A stretch of DNA of 34,503 nucleotides from JANOMH01 sp031422295 (GCA_031422295.1 JANOQM010000014.1:1-34503), one strand, 5' to 3'; shown: positions 16,194 through 23,780, counted from the stretch's first letter. Made by a program: numbers and translations. The notes: generated by a model from the letters alone, not told the origin.

Positions 16194-16218
16194 AGAGATC
16201 CATGTTCACTAAAAGTTC

Positions 16219-16247
16219 TTGACTTGCACTATTGGTGGTGATGGATT
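16219..16247 (+). promoter_or_regulatory. candidate promoter of the 39-residue gene
   Basis: TTGACT (16219-16224) is a good -35; TGGATT 17 bases later is a weak -10. It lies in the aspS-39-residue gene gap and would start transcription shortly before the very strong ribosome binding site. Confidence 0.3.
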
Positions 16248-16288
16248 GAACTCCATCTACAACCAATATCCGAAAGGAGGTGATTCAA

Positions 16289-16408
16289 GTGGCAACTAAA
16301 ACAGTGAACAAAAGCGCAAAGACCGGCCAGTTCGTTTCTAACGATAAAGTCAAATCTGCGCCAGCGACGACTTATGTACAGACGGTCAAAACAGGAGGCA
16401 AGAAGTGA
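16289..16408 (+). CDS. 39-residue small protein with S-A-K-T-G-x-F-V motif
   Basis: A short basic protein, MATKTVNKSAKTGQFVSNDK at the start and about 19 more residues, ending TYVQTVKTGGKK. Many bacteria encode tiny proteins with a similar SAKTG-[QR]-FV ... TT-V pattern of unknown function; some were mislabelled as transporters. The start GTG 16289 has an exceptional ribosome binding site: AAAGGAGGTGAT (16273-16284) could pair over 12 bases with the 16S rRNA 3' end, with 8 bases between GGAGG and GTG. That suggests high expression. It is followed by a strong terminator after a possible second tiny ORF, so it forms its own short transcription unit, AT-richer than its neighbours. Confidence 0.72.
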   Translation: MATKTVNKSAKTGQFVSNDKVKSAPATTYVQTVKTGGKK

Positions 16409-16449
16409 AAGTTAGCTCAAAAGCTGCTTTCTCTCCTCCCTTGAACTAG
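16405..16449 (+). CDS. possible 14-residue coupled ORF
   Basis: The frame MKVSSKAAFSPPLN begins at GTG 16405, overlapping the previous stop as GTGA. AGGAGG at 16393-16398 is 6 bases upstream, and the stop codon directly abuts the terminator stem. The geometry is that of a coupled gene, but AGGAGG also encodes Gly-Gly in the 39-residue protein, and so short a frame can occur by chance. Confidence 0.25.
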   Translation: MKVSSKAAFSPPLN

Positions 16450-16481
16450 CGCGACCATTGCTCTCGATGGTCGCGTTTTTT
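16450..16481 (+). terminator. intrinsic terminator after the 39-residue gene
   Basis: CGCGACCAT (16450-16458) and ATGGTCGCG (16467-16475) form a perfect 9-bp stem with an 8-base loop, followed by six T residues. Confidence 0.9.
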
Positions 16482-16491
16482 GGTGGGTGAA

Positions 16492-16986
16492 ATGATGTTT
16501 AAGTCGTCCGTCCCGCCCGCCCTGCAAGCCCTAGAAAGGGCCAACGCTCTGTTGCAACGCCCCGATGTCGGTCCCGCGCAATTGGCCGCCCGGCTGGCCA
16601 CGGACATGTTCGACTGCGCCAGCCAGCTGCGCACCGTGGCGATTTTCGCACTGCGCTGCACCTATCCCCTGACCGAGCGAGACCCGGACCAGCGCCAGTT
16701 CGATCCCGGCCTGTTCGGCGTGAAATCACGGATCGGTCATGCCACCGGGCAAATCCGCCTGCTTACCCCCGCCGATTTCGACGGGGCCGAGGCGCGGATC
16801 ATCAGCCACCGTGCCGGGTTTGCCGACCTGACGCAGACCGGGGCCGACTACCTGCATCACTTTGCCCTGCCGAACCTGTGGTTCCACCTGTCAATGGCCT
16901 ATGCGACCCTGCGGGCGGCGGGTGTGCCCTTGGGCAAGGCAGATTTCGACGGGCTGCACAGCTATCCGCCGGGGTTCAGTTTCTGA
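16492..16986 (+). CDS. DUF1993 family protein
   Basis: A 164-residue soluble protein. It reads like the DUF1993 family: an N-terminal helix with a repeated alanine/leucine pattern, RLATDMFDCASQLRTVA, then FDGAEARIISHRAG and DYLHHFALPNLWFHLSMAYATLRAAGVPLGKADFDG. DUF1993 proteins resemble DinB-like four-helix bundles, and the His residues near the C-terminus could bind metal. The function is unknown. The start is ATG 16492 or 16495; GTG 16480 lies inside the T-tract of the preceding terminator and is less likely. Convergent with ubiK. Confidence 0.85.
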   Translation: MMFKSSVPPALQALERANALLQRPDVGPAQLAARLATDMFDCASQLRTVAIFALRCTYPLTERDPDQRQFDPGLFGVKSRIGHATGQIRLLTPADFDGAEARIISHRAGFADLTQTGADYLHHFALPNLWFHLSMAYATLRAAGVPLGKADFDGLHSYPPGFSF

Positions 16987-17034
16987 AAACAGGGCTCATC
17001 TGCGCCGAGCGCAAGCCCGATTTCTAAATCAGCG

Positions 17035-17280
17035 CTACTTGCCCTTGGCGTCCATCGCATCCAGCCGCGCCTTCAGCGCGTCGTTTTCCTCGCGTGCCTT
17101 CTGCGCCATGGCACGCACCGCATCGAACTCTTCCCGCGTGACGAAATCGCGGTCAGCAAGCCAGCGGTCCATCAGACCTTTCATCGCGTTCTGCGCCTCG
17201 TCCTTGGCCCCTTGGGCCACGCCCATCGCGTTGGTCATCAGTTGTGACAAGTCATCGAAGATTTTATTTTTGGATTGCAT
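17035..17280 (-). CDS. ubiK: accessory factor UbiK family protein
   Basis: An 81-residue protein of the BMFP/UbiK (YqiC) family: FDDLSQLMTNAMGVAQGAKDE, then the MDRWLADRDFVTREEFDAVRAM core and a C-terminal coiled coil from about residue 50 to 75. In enterobacteria UbiK is an accessory factor for aerobic ubiquinone synthesis and binds membranes. ATG 17280 has AGAGGTGAT about 6 bases upstream; the longer open frame has no similarity. It is divergent from lgt, an arrangement I recall in other Rhodobacteraceae. Confidence 0.85.
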   Translation of the reverse strand: MQSKNKIFDDLSQLMTNAMGVAQGAKDEAQNAMKGLMDRWLADRDFVTREEFDAVRAMAQKAREENDALKARLDAMDAKGK

Positions 17281-17387
17281 GGGATCACCTCTGAGCATTG
17301 CTTGGCTGTTATATGGGCTGCGATTGCGTCCACACAAGCCGTCCTGACTGGTTGACTTCGCCGCACCCTGACGCCAGAAACCCGGTC

Positions 17388-18275
17388 ATGCAAACCGGTA
17401 TTATGTTCCCCGACCTGTCACCTTTCGTGTTCCCCAACGGCCTGTTTGGCTATGATATCCCGCTGCGCTGGTATGCGCTGGCCTATATCGCCGGTATCGT
17501 GATCGGCTGGCGGATTGCCGTGGCGGCGCTGAACCGGCCGCGGTTATGGGCCAATCAGACCCCGGCGATGACCCCACCACAGCTGGAAAACCTGCTGACA
17601 TGGATCATCGTCGGGATCATTGCGGGCGGGCGTGTGGGCTATGTCCTGCTGTACAAGCCCGCTTATTATCTGGCCAATCCATGGGAAATTCCGATCCTGT
17701 GGGAAGGCGGCATGGCGTTTCATGGTGGGTTTATAGGGGTCGTTCTGGCCGTCTATATTTTCGCCCGCAGGCAGGGCATTCCGCTGGGATCTGCCGCTGA
17801 TACCATCGCATTGGCCTCGCCCCCGGCCATCCTGCTGGGACGCATTGCCAATTTCGTCAATGCGGAATTGTGGGGGCGGCAGACCGACCTGCCATGGGGC
17901 GTGATCTTTCCGGGCGACGCCGCGCAAAGCTGTGCCACCCTGACTGCGCTATGCGCGCGGCATCCGTCACAGCTGTACGAGGCGGGCTTAGAGGGGCTGA
18001 TGGTTGGTGCGCTGTTGATCGTTTCTGCTTTCAGGTGGGGATTTCTACGCAAACCTTGGCTGCTTTCGGCGGTGTTCTTTACCTTTTACGGCATTTCGCG
18101 GTTTATCGTCGAATTTGTCCGGCAGCCGGATGCGCAGTTTGTGTCTGACGGAAACCCGCTTGGGCTGGCCCTGCACATGAACGGCTGGGGCCTGACGATG
18201 GGGCAAATATTGACCCTGCCGATGATTGCGATCGGGTTGGCCATCATCATCACACTCCGCCGCAAGGCCGCATGA
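17388..18275 (+). CDS. lgt: prolipoprotein diacylglyceryl transferase
   Basis: Lgt moves a diacylglyceryl group from phosphatidylglycerol to the lipobox cysteine of prolipoproteins, in the inner membrane. The 295-residue product has about seven hydrophobic segments. It shows RWYALAYIAGIVIGW, GGRVGYVLLY, MAFHGGFIGV with the conserved His, and the family signature GRIANFVNAELWGR, plus a late YGISRFIVEFVRQPD. ATG 17388 (MQTGIMFPDL) is chosen; ATG 17403 is an alternative, and the open frame from 17298 would add an unconserved leader. The stop overlaps the next start as ATGA, giving a three-gene coupled unit. Confidence 0.95.
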   Translation: MQTGIMFPDLSPFVFPNGLFGYDIPLRWYALAYIAGIVIGWRIAVAALNRPRLWANQTPAMTPPQLENLLTWIIVGIIAGGRVGYVLLYKPAYYLANPWEIPILWEGGMAFHGGFIGVVLAVYIFARRQGIPLGSAADTIALASPPAILLGRIANFVNAELWGRQTDLPWGVIFPGDAAQSCATLTALCARHPSQLYEAGLEGLMVGALLIVSAFRWGFLRKPWLLSAVFFTFYGISRFIVEFVRQPDAQFVSDGNPLGLALHMNGWGLTMGQILTLPMIAIGLAIIITLRRKAA

Positions 18276-19330
18276 CCCCGCTGGCCCATTTGATTGTGGC
18301 AAGGATTGCCGCGACCGGGCCGATCACGGTGGCAGATTATATGGCCGACTGTCTGCTGCATCCGCTACACGGCTATTACACCACCCATGACCCGTTCGGG
18401 GCACAGGGCGATTTCATCACTGCCCCCGAGATCAGCCAGATGTTTGGCGAGCTGATCGGCCTGGCCCTTGCGCAGATCTGGCTGGATCAGGGCAGCCCGC
18501 CCCGCATCGTTCTGGCCGAACTTGGCCCGGGCCGGGGGACATTGATGGCCGATGCCCTGCGTGCGACCGCGATTGTGCCGGGGTTTCATGCGGCGGTTCA
18601 GGTGCATCTGGTGGAATCCTCGGCCCGGATGCGTGCCCGACAGGCAGGGCTGGTTCCGGACGCGGTCTGGCATGAAACGGTGGCCAGCCTGCCCGAGGCC
18701 CCGCTATATCTGATCGCCAATGAGTTTTTTGACGCATTGCCGGTCCGGCAGTTTGTCCGGGATGGCTTTGGCTGGCGCGAACGGATGGTTGGCGTGACGC
18801 ACGAGGCTTTGACCTTTGGACTGACCGCTCAAACCCGATTTGGCCGATTGGAGCATCGGCTGGCTGATACAAAGGACGGTGATCTGGTCGAACTATGCCC
18901 GGCATTGCCCGCAATTGTTACGGAAATCGGGGCACGGATTGCACGACATGGCGGTGCGGCGCTGCTGATCGACTATGGCGATTGGCGGTCGCAGGGCGAT
19001 ACGTTGCAGGCGGTGCAGGGCCATCAAGGGACCGATCCGCTGATTGCCCCAGGTAGCGCCGATCTGACGGCCCATGTCGATTTTGAAGCGATTGCAATGG
19101 CTTGTGCGCCCGCTTTGCACACCCGCCTGACACCGCAGGGGGTGTTTCTGAACCGGCTGGGGATTGGTCAACGGGCTGAACGTCTTGCCGCAGGTTTGAC
19201 CGGGGCTGGTCTGAACCACCATATGGATGCATATCGCCGCTTGACCGATGCGGATAAAATGGGACACCTTTTTAAGGTGATCGGACTATTGCCACCCCAT
19301 GCCCCCCCGCTGCCGGGACTTCTGACATGA
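18272..19330 (+). CDS. NDUFAF7/MidA-type SAM-dependent methyltransferase
   Basis: A 352-residue class I methyltransferase of the DUF185 family. The mitochondrial homologue NDUFAF7 methylates an arginine of complex I subunit NDUFS2. Conserved parts here are GDFITAPEISQMFGELIG (about residues 46-63), the SAM-binding ELGPGRGTLMADALR, ANEFFDALPVRQF and a C-terminal DKMGHLFKVI. A role in NADH dehydrogenase maturation is plausible for alphaproteobacteria but inferred. The gene overlaps lgt and pgeF by ATGA on both sides. Confidence 0.92.
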   Translation: MTPLAHLIVARIAATGPITVADYMADCLLHPLHGYYTTHDPFGAQGDFITAPEISQMFGELIGLALAQIWLDQGSPPRIVLAELGPGRGTLMADALRATAIVPGFHAAVQVHLVESSARMRARQAGLVPDAVWHETVASLPEAPLYLIANEFFDALPVRQFVRDGFGWRERMVGVTHEALTFGLTAQTRFGRLEHRLADTKDGDLVELCPALPAIVTEIGARIARHGGAALLIDYGDWRSQGDTLQAVQGHQGTDPLIAPGSADLTAHVDFEAIAMACAPALHTRLTPQGVFLNRLGIGQRAERLAAGLTGAGLNHHMDAYRRLTDADKMGHLFKVIGLLPPHAPPLPGLLT

Positions 19331-20082
19331 CGCTCGATATCATAACCTCGCCTTTGCTTGCCCCCTTGCGGCACGGCTTTTTTGGCCGTCGGGGTGGTGC
19401 ATCATCGGGTGTATTTGCCGGGCTGAACTGCGGCTATGGCAGTTCGGATCAGCACGAGGCGGTGACGATTAACCGCCATCGGGTTGCGGCGGCGTTACAG
19501 GTGGAACCCGACGCCCTGATTGGCGTGCATCAGGTGCATTCCGCCGATGTTGTGACGGTGGTTGATCCGACCGCGCCCCTGCCCAAGGCCGATGCGCTGG
19601 TCACCGCCCTGCCCGGTCTGGCCCTGTCGATTTTGACCGCCGACTGCCAGCCGGTGCTGTTTGCCGACCCGGTTGCCGGGGTCATCGGCGCGGCGCATGC
19701 TGGCTGGAAAGGGACATTGTCGGGCGTGTTAGAGGCGACCGTTGCCGCGATGGCAGGGCTGGGTGCGCGCCGGGCTGATATCCGCGCCGTGATCGGCCCG
19801 TCAATCAGCCAGCGTGCCTACGAAGTGGGGCCAGAGTTTTTTGAAACGGTTTTGGCCGGCGATAGTGGCGCGGCTCGGTTCTTTGCCATGGGTCAGGACG
19901 ACCGGATGCAATTCGATCTGCCTGGCTATGGGCTATACCGCCTGCGTCTTGCAGGGGTCGGACAGGCGGAATGGACCCGGCATTGTACCTATTCTGATTC
20001 CGAGCGATTCTTTAGCTATCGTCGGTCTGTTCACGCCAAAGAAGCAGATTATGGTCGGCTGATTTCGGCCATCACGATCTAG
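19327..20082 (+). CDS. pgeF: peptidoglycan editing factor PgeF (multicopper/laccase-domain family)
   Basis: A 251-residue YfiH/PgeF protein. E. coli PgeF is a cytosolic amidase that removes wrongly incorporated L-Ser from UDP-MurNAc peptides; other members were described as purine nucleoside phosphorylases or polyphenol oxidases. The metal-site residues are visible: His in VHQVHSADV, Cys in TADCQPVLFAD and His in AAHAGWKG. The family C-terminus RFFSYRRS is present. Starts in an ATGA overlap. A short hairpin (GCGGAA/TTCCGC, 20120-20135) follows but lacks a T-tract. Confidence 0.94.
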   Translation: MTLDIITSPLLAPLRHGFFGRRGGASSGVFAGLNCGYGSSDQHEAVTINRHRVAAALQVEPDALIGVHQVHSADVVTVVDPTAPLPKADALVTALPGLALSILTADCQPVLFADPVAGVIGAAHAGWKGTLSGVLEATVAAMAGLGARRADIRAVIGPSISQRAYEVGPEFFETVLAGDSGAARFFAMGQDDRMQFDLPGYGLYRLRLAGVGQAEWTRHCTYSDSERFFSYRRSVHAKEADYGRLISAITI

Positions 20083-20357
20083 GCGCATCACCGGTTTTTG
20101 CCGTAATATTGCCTAGATTGCGGAAACAGTTCCGCTGATATCTTGGGAATTACATACGATTAGCCCAACAATGTCGTGAATTATCATTGGCGTCGTCAGA
20201 GTATGTTTTGGCCGGTGCAGCGGCTTGCTGCCGCGATGAAATCCTATGTTCATCTTTTTGATGCCAAACTGCTGCCGTGAAGATCAGTCACGTTGGATTA
20301 CCGGCCCCAATCTGAGGGCTTCGTGCATGATGCCAAACCCGGGACAAGGACTGCGCC

Positions 20358-20534
20358 ATGAAAACGGACTGCGCCATGAAAACGGAACGCCGCTGGATGA
20401 AATCACTGTTGGCTGAAGTTGCACAGTGCAAGACGCGGATGCCGTGGGAACGCGGATTGCGCCGGGCAGCTATGATTGCCCGCCGTGTCGAACAGGTGCA
20501 GCAGCGCCCAGTGCTGCGGCGCGCCTCGGCCTGA
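20358..20534 (+). CDS. small basic protein, start region tandemly duplicated
   Basis: A 58-codon ORF with a basic product: MKTERRWMKSLLAEVAQCKT, then MPWERGLRRAAMIARR and a variable tail. I recall short Rhodobacteraceae proteins with MKT-x-RRWMKS and PW-x-RG-x-RRAA, so it looks like a real conserved gene of unknown function. The first 18 bases around the start, GGACTGCGCCATGAAAAC, occur twice in tandem, creating two in-frame ATGs at 20358 and 20376. AAGGA at 20346-20350 favours the first ATG; the ancestral protein probably began with what is now the second. A strong terminator follows. The 275 bases before it hold only a doubtful 25-codon ORF. Confidence 0.62.
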   Translation: MKTDCAMKTERRWMKSLLAEVAQCKTRMPWERGLRRAAMIARRVEQVQQRPVLRRASA

Positions 20535-20560
20535 AAATTTAGTTTTGCGGTGACGATCGC

Positions 20561-20591
20561 GCCGCCTTGCACCCCAGCAAGGCGGCTTTTT
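20561..20591 (+). terminator. intrinsic terminator after the 58-codon gene
   Basis: GCCGCCTTG (20561-20569) pairs perfectly with CAAGGCGGC (20578-20586) around an 8-base loop, followed by five T residues. The remaining gap to 20864 shows no gene or clear promoter. Confidence 0.9.
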
Positions 20592-20864
20592 CTTGTCAGC
20601 CAGCCAAATTTTTGACCTGAGATCTGACTGACCATGAGTGATTTGGCGTTGTGCCGCGCCCGAGAGAATCGGATTGTGGCGAACTGCCTGCTGTTTTGTT
20701 AACAATTCCGCACTTTCGCCCGGTATTGATCACGCCGCCAAGGGGGCTGACGTGAATCCTTTGACAGTTTCGACCCAATTCAGCCACATTCAATTCAACG
20801 AAACGTTCCTCAGATGTTGTCGGTGGGGGCCGACTGATGATGTGACCAACCGCAAGGTGATCGC

Positions 20865-21662
20865 ATGACCACGACCTCCTCACTTGCCGCGGGCCTCGCG
20901 GCAGGACCAAAGTACCCGCCTGTCCAACTGGACCGGTTCACTCGGCCAGATGGACGCCCTCAGCGCGTGATGCCTCTCATGCGCAAGATTGAGGTCGTCC
21001 ATCTGTCGCCATCCCAAGAAATCCGCGACTTTACCCGCATTGTGCCGGCCATCGCCGCGTTCGAAGATGCGTTTTCGGCCTTTGCCCGCAATACATTGAT
21101 CCAGACCGACCGTGGCCATATCAGTGTCGAAGATTTATGGCCCGGCGATATGGTGCGCACGGTCGACCACGGCTTTCAGCCGCTGTTGTGGCGCGGTATG
21201 ACCCTGCTGGTGCCGCATGCCAACGGTCAGGACCCGTCGATGGGCCGCCTGACCCGGATTGCCGCCGATAGTCTGGGTATCGCCCGGCCCATGTCTGACC
21301 TTATCTTGGGGCCTCGCGCGCGGCTGTCACACCGCGCCCCGGGGGTGCGGCAACTGACCGGGCAGGACCGCGCCTTTGTGCCCGCCCGCGATTTCATTGA
21401 TGGCATCAACGTGATGGAAATCACCCCGCCGGGCCCGGTGCAGGTCTTTCATCTGGGTTTCGCCGGACACCAGCGATTGTTGGCCAGCGGAGTCGAGGTT
21501 GAAAGCTTTCATCCTGGCCCCACCCATGCCTTGGGTCTGCGCGGTGACCTGCTGTCGCTGTATCTGTCCTGCTTTCCGCATATGTCCGATATGGCCGCCT
21601 TCGGCCCAACCGCCCTGCCACGCCTGCGTCTGAACGATCTGGAACTCTTCAATGCCGCTTGA
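20865..21662 (+). CDS. Hint domain-containing protein
   Basis: A 265-residue protein with a Hint_2-type (Hedgehog/intein-like) domain beginning near residue 76. NTLIQTDRGHISVEDLWPGDMVRTVDHGFQPLLWRG is the characteristic first half, given here as NTLIQTDRGHISVEDL and GDMVRTVDHGFQPLLWRG. The second half runs to VFHLGFAGHQRLLASGVEVESFHP. The first residue of the domain, normally Cys or Ser for self-splicing or cleavage, is not seen: the sequence reads SAFARNT. Auto-processing is therefore doubtful. I recall such Rhodobacteraceae proteins, some of which lack the Cys too. Function unknown. AAGGTGA at 20854-20860 supports ATG 20865. It is convergent with lrp. Confidence 0.85.
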   Translation: MTTTSSLAAGLAAGPKYPPVQLDRFTRPDGRPQRVMPLMRKIEVVHLSPSQEIRDFTRIVPAIAAFEDAFSAFARNTLIQTDRGHISVEDLWPGDMVRTVDHGFQPLLWRGMTLLVPHANGQDPSMGRLTRIAADSLGIARPMSDLILGPRARLSHRAPGVRQLTGQDRAFVPARDFIDGINVMEITPPGPVQVFHLGFAGHQRLLASGVEVESFHPGPTHALGLRGDLLSLYLSCFPHMSDMAAFGPTALPRLRLNDLELFNAA

Positions 21663-21667
21663 CCTTA

Positions 21668-22168
21668 TCAGGCGTCGCGTTTCAGCCGCTCTTCCAGCAC
21701 ATCAAACGGAACGCCGGGATCATCCTTGGCGCCACGGATGACCAGCGAGGTTTTGACATTGGCCACATTCGGGGCCGAAGTCAGTTGTTCGGTCAGGAAA
21801 TTCTGGAATGTGCGCAGGTCGGGGGCCACGCATTTCAGGATGAAATCCACCTCGCCATTCAGCATGTGGCATTCGCGGACGAGGGGCCAGCTGATGCATT
21901 TGGCCTCGAATTCAGTCAGGTCAGACTCGGCCTGACTGATCAGGCGGACCATGGCAAAAACCTGCACTTCGAACCCCAGTTCGCGGGGATCAATATCGGC
22001 GTGATAACCCCGGATATAACCCTGCTCTTCTAGCGTGCGGACCCGGCGCAGGCAGGGTGGAGCCGATATGCCGACCCGTGACGCGAGTTCTACATTGGTC
22101 ATCCGCCCGTCGGCCTGCAGTTCCGCCAGGATCATGCGGTCAATCTCGTCCAATTTTGATCCAGGCAC
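21668..22168 (-). CDS. Lrp/AsnC family transcriptional regulator
   Basis: A 166-residue leucine-responsive-type regulator. The N-terminal HTH is LDEIDRMILAELQADGRMTNVELASRVGISAPPCLRRVRTLEEQG, visible as DEIDRMILAELQADGRMT and VGISAPPCLRRVRTLE. The C-terminal RAM ligand domain includes VFAMVRLISQAESDL and VRECHMLNGEVDFILKC. The start GTG 22168 (MPGSKLDEIDRM) matches the usual family beginning and has GGAG about 9 bases upstream; the ATG at 22213 would add a 15-residue leader and would overlap the candidate operator. It is divergent from trxB, which it may regulate. Ligand and regulon are unknown. Confidence 0.93.
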   Translation of the reverse strand: MPGSKLDEIDRMILAELQADGRMTNVELASRVGISAPPCLRRVRTLEEQGYIRGYHADIDPRELGFEVQVFAMVRLISQAESDLTEFEAKCISWPLVRECHMLNGEVDFILKCVAPDLRTFQNFLTEQLTSAPNVANVKTSLVIRGAKDDPGVPFDVLEERLKRDA

Positions 22169-22214
22169 TGGGTTTTCTCCAACTGAGTTGGCAAAGACTA
22201 CGCCAACGGCCATC

Positions 22215-22237
22215 TTTGCGCAATATTATTTCGCAAA
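22215..22237. promoter_or_regulatory. TTTGCG-N11-CGCAAA inverted repeat between lrp and trxB
   Basis: Perfect 6-bp arms TTTGCG (22215-22220) and CGCAAA (22232-22237) flank an AT-rich centre containing AATATTATT. A dyad with an AT-rich core between a regulator gene and its divergent neighbour is typical for Lrp-family autoregulation. It is a candidate site for control of both lrp and trxB. Confidence 0.5.
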
Positions 22238-22350
22238 CACGCAACTTCCTTAACGAATGCTGCAAGTCTACACTTCTGCGGGACACAGGGTTTCAACCCG
22301 AGAGGCAAGCCGCTATATGCAATGACGTCCCCCTGCAAGAGGCTGCGCGC

Positions 22351-23316
22351 ATGTCCAAAACCCGTCATACCAAAGTGCTTATCATCGGTTCTGGCCCTGC
22401 CGGTTATACCGCCGGGGTCTATGCGGCGCGCGCCATGTTGGAACCTTTGCTTGTGCAAGGAATCGAACCCGGGGGGCAACTGACGACCACGACCGAGGTT
22501 GAAAACTGGCCGGGCGACACGCAGGTCCAAGGCCCCGATCTGATGGTGCGGATGGAGGCGCATGCCCGCGCCATGGGGACCGAGATTATTGGCGATATCA
22601 TCACCTCGCTGGACCTGAAACAGCGCCCGTTTGTGGCCTTGGGTGACAGCGGTACGACCTATACTGCCGATGCTGTCATTCTGGCCACCGGGGCGCGGGC
22701 CAAATGGCTGGGCCTGCCGTCCGAGGAAAAGTTCAAGGGCTTTGGCGTGTCCGCCTGCGCCACATGCGACGGGTTTTTCTATCGCGGCATGGAAATCGTC
22801 GTGGTCGGCGGCGGTAATACGGCGGTCGAGGAAGCGCTGTTTTTGACCAATTTCGCCTCCAAAGTCACCCTGATCCACCGACGGAATACATTGCGGGCCG
22901 AGAAAATCCTGCAAGACCGGCTGTTCAAACACCCGAAAATCGAAACCCTGTGGTTCCATGAAATCGCCGAAGTCATTGGGGCCGACAGCCCCCGTGGGGT
23001 CGAAGGCGTGCAGGTGCGTAATGTGCAGACCGGGGCCTTGTCGACCATCCCAGCCAAAGGGTTGTTCGTCGCCATCGGCCATTCCCCGGCCAGCGAACTG
23101 GTCAAGGATGTGCTGGAACTGCATAACGGCGGCTATGTGACGGTCAAAGCAGGATCAACTGCCACCTCGATCCCCGGGGTGTTTGCGGCAGGCGATCTGA
23201 CCGATCACCACTATCGTCAGGCTGTGACAAGTGCGGGCATGGGTTGCATGGCCGCACTTGATGCGGAGAAGTTTTTGGCCGAACAATTGCAGCCCGTGCA
23301 ACAAGCCGCCGAGTAG
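22351..23316 (+). CDS. trxB: thioredoxin reductase
   Basis: TrxB transfers electrons from NADPH through FAD to thioredoxin. The 321-residue product has the FAD motif LIIGSGPAGYTAGVYAAR, the redox pair Cys136-Ala-Thr-Cys139 in SACATCDGFFYRG, the NADPH motif VVVGGGNTAVEEALFL with the HRR specificity residues, and the C-terminal FAD segment GVFAAGDLTDHHYRQAVTSAG. ATG 22351 (MSKTRHTKVLIIG) has AAGAGG about 9 bases upstream; the frame is open further upstream, but that part is the lrp promoter region. The stop overlaps the RES-domain gene start by one base. Confidence 0.97.
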   Translation: MSKTRHTKVLIIGSGPAGYTAGVYAARAMLEPLLVQGIEPGGQLTTTTEVENWPGDTQVQGPDLMVRMEAHARAMGTEIIGDIITSLDLKQRPFVALGDSGTTYTADAVILATGARAKWLGLPSEEKFKGFGVSACATCDGFFYRGMEIVVVGGGNTAVEEALFLTNFASKVTLIHRRNTLRAEKILQDRLFKHPKIETLWFHEIAEVIGADSPRGVEGVQVRNVQTGALSTIPAKGLFVAIGHSPASELVKDVLELHNGGYVTVKAGSTATSIPGVFAAGDLTDHHYRQAVTSAGMGCMAALDAEKFLAEQLQPVQQAAE

Positions 23317-23780
23317 TGACGACAGGTTTCGCCGGGATTGTCTGGCGGATCATGGCCGCAGCGTGGGCCGGTGATCCGACCGGCCCTGTCCGCGCCACAG
23401 AAGGGCGCTTTCACTATGACGGACAGCTTGCAGTCTATACTTCGCTCACTTCGGAGGGTGCGGGCATTGCGATCCGGCGCTACCTTGGCCCAAATGACCC
23501 ACCACGCGTGATCCTGCCGCTGCATATCACGGCGTCCAGACTGTTCGATCTGCGGCAGCTACCCGATTCGACGGTGGCCTGCATGGTCTGGCAGGACAGC
23601 CGGGATCGGGGGTTGCCTGCGCCCACATGGCAGTTTTCCGACGCGGCGCGGGCGGCCGGGGCGCAGGGGCTGCTTTACGCCTCGCGCTCGCGGCCCGACC
23701 TGACACATCTGGTCCTTTTTGACCTTTCTCCAAACATCCTGCGACCCGCCGGACCCGCGCAAGACTGGCCGGGCGCATGA
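23316..23780 (+). CDS. RES-domain protein (NAD+ phosphorylase-like toxin family)
   Basis: A 154-residue protein with RES features: an early Arg in VWRIM, GRFHYDGQLAVYTSLTSEG (about residues 30-48), and LLYASRSRPDLTHLVLFD near the C-terminus. RES toxins such as MbcT degrade NAD+ by phosphorolysis and are normally paired with an Xre/MbcA-ParS-type antitoxin. Here no antitoxin is adjacent: the gene starts (GTG) in a one-base overlap with the trxB stop and ends before sat. Either it is an orphan with another cellular role or its partner lies elsewhere. The RES call is fairly firm; activity is not shown. Confidence 0.78.
   Translation: MTTGFAGIVWRIMAAAWAGDPTGPVRATEGRFHYDGQLAVYTSLTSEGAGIAIRRYLGPNDPPRVILPLHITASRLFDLRQLPDSTVACMVWQDSRDRGLPAPTWQFSDAARAAGAQGLLYASRSRPDLTHLVLFDLSPNILRPAGPAQDWPGA

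Noticed and set aside
16987..17034. Terminator between DUF1993 and ubiK
   Set aside because: GGGCT/AGCCC with an inner TGCG/CGCA stem exists, but there is no T-tract on either strand, so it is too weak to list.
20203..20280. 25-codon ORF MFWPVQRLAAAMKSYVHL...
   Set aside because: No convincing ribosome binding site and no known family; kept only as a note because the gap otherwise holds nothing.
22057..22350. N-terminal extension of trxB
   Set aside because: It runs through the divergent promoter region and the start of lrp; the flavoprotein fold begins just after ATG 22351.
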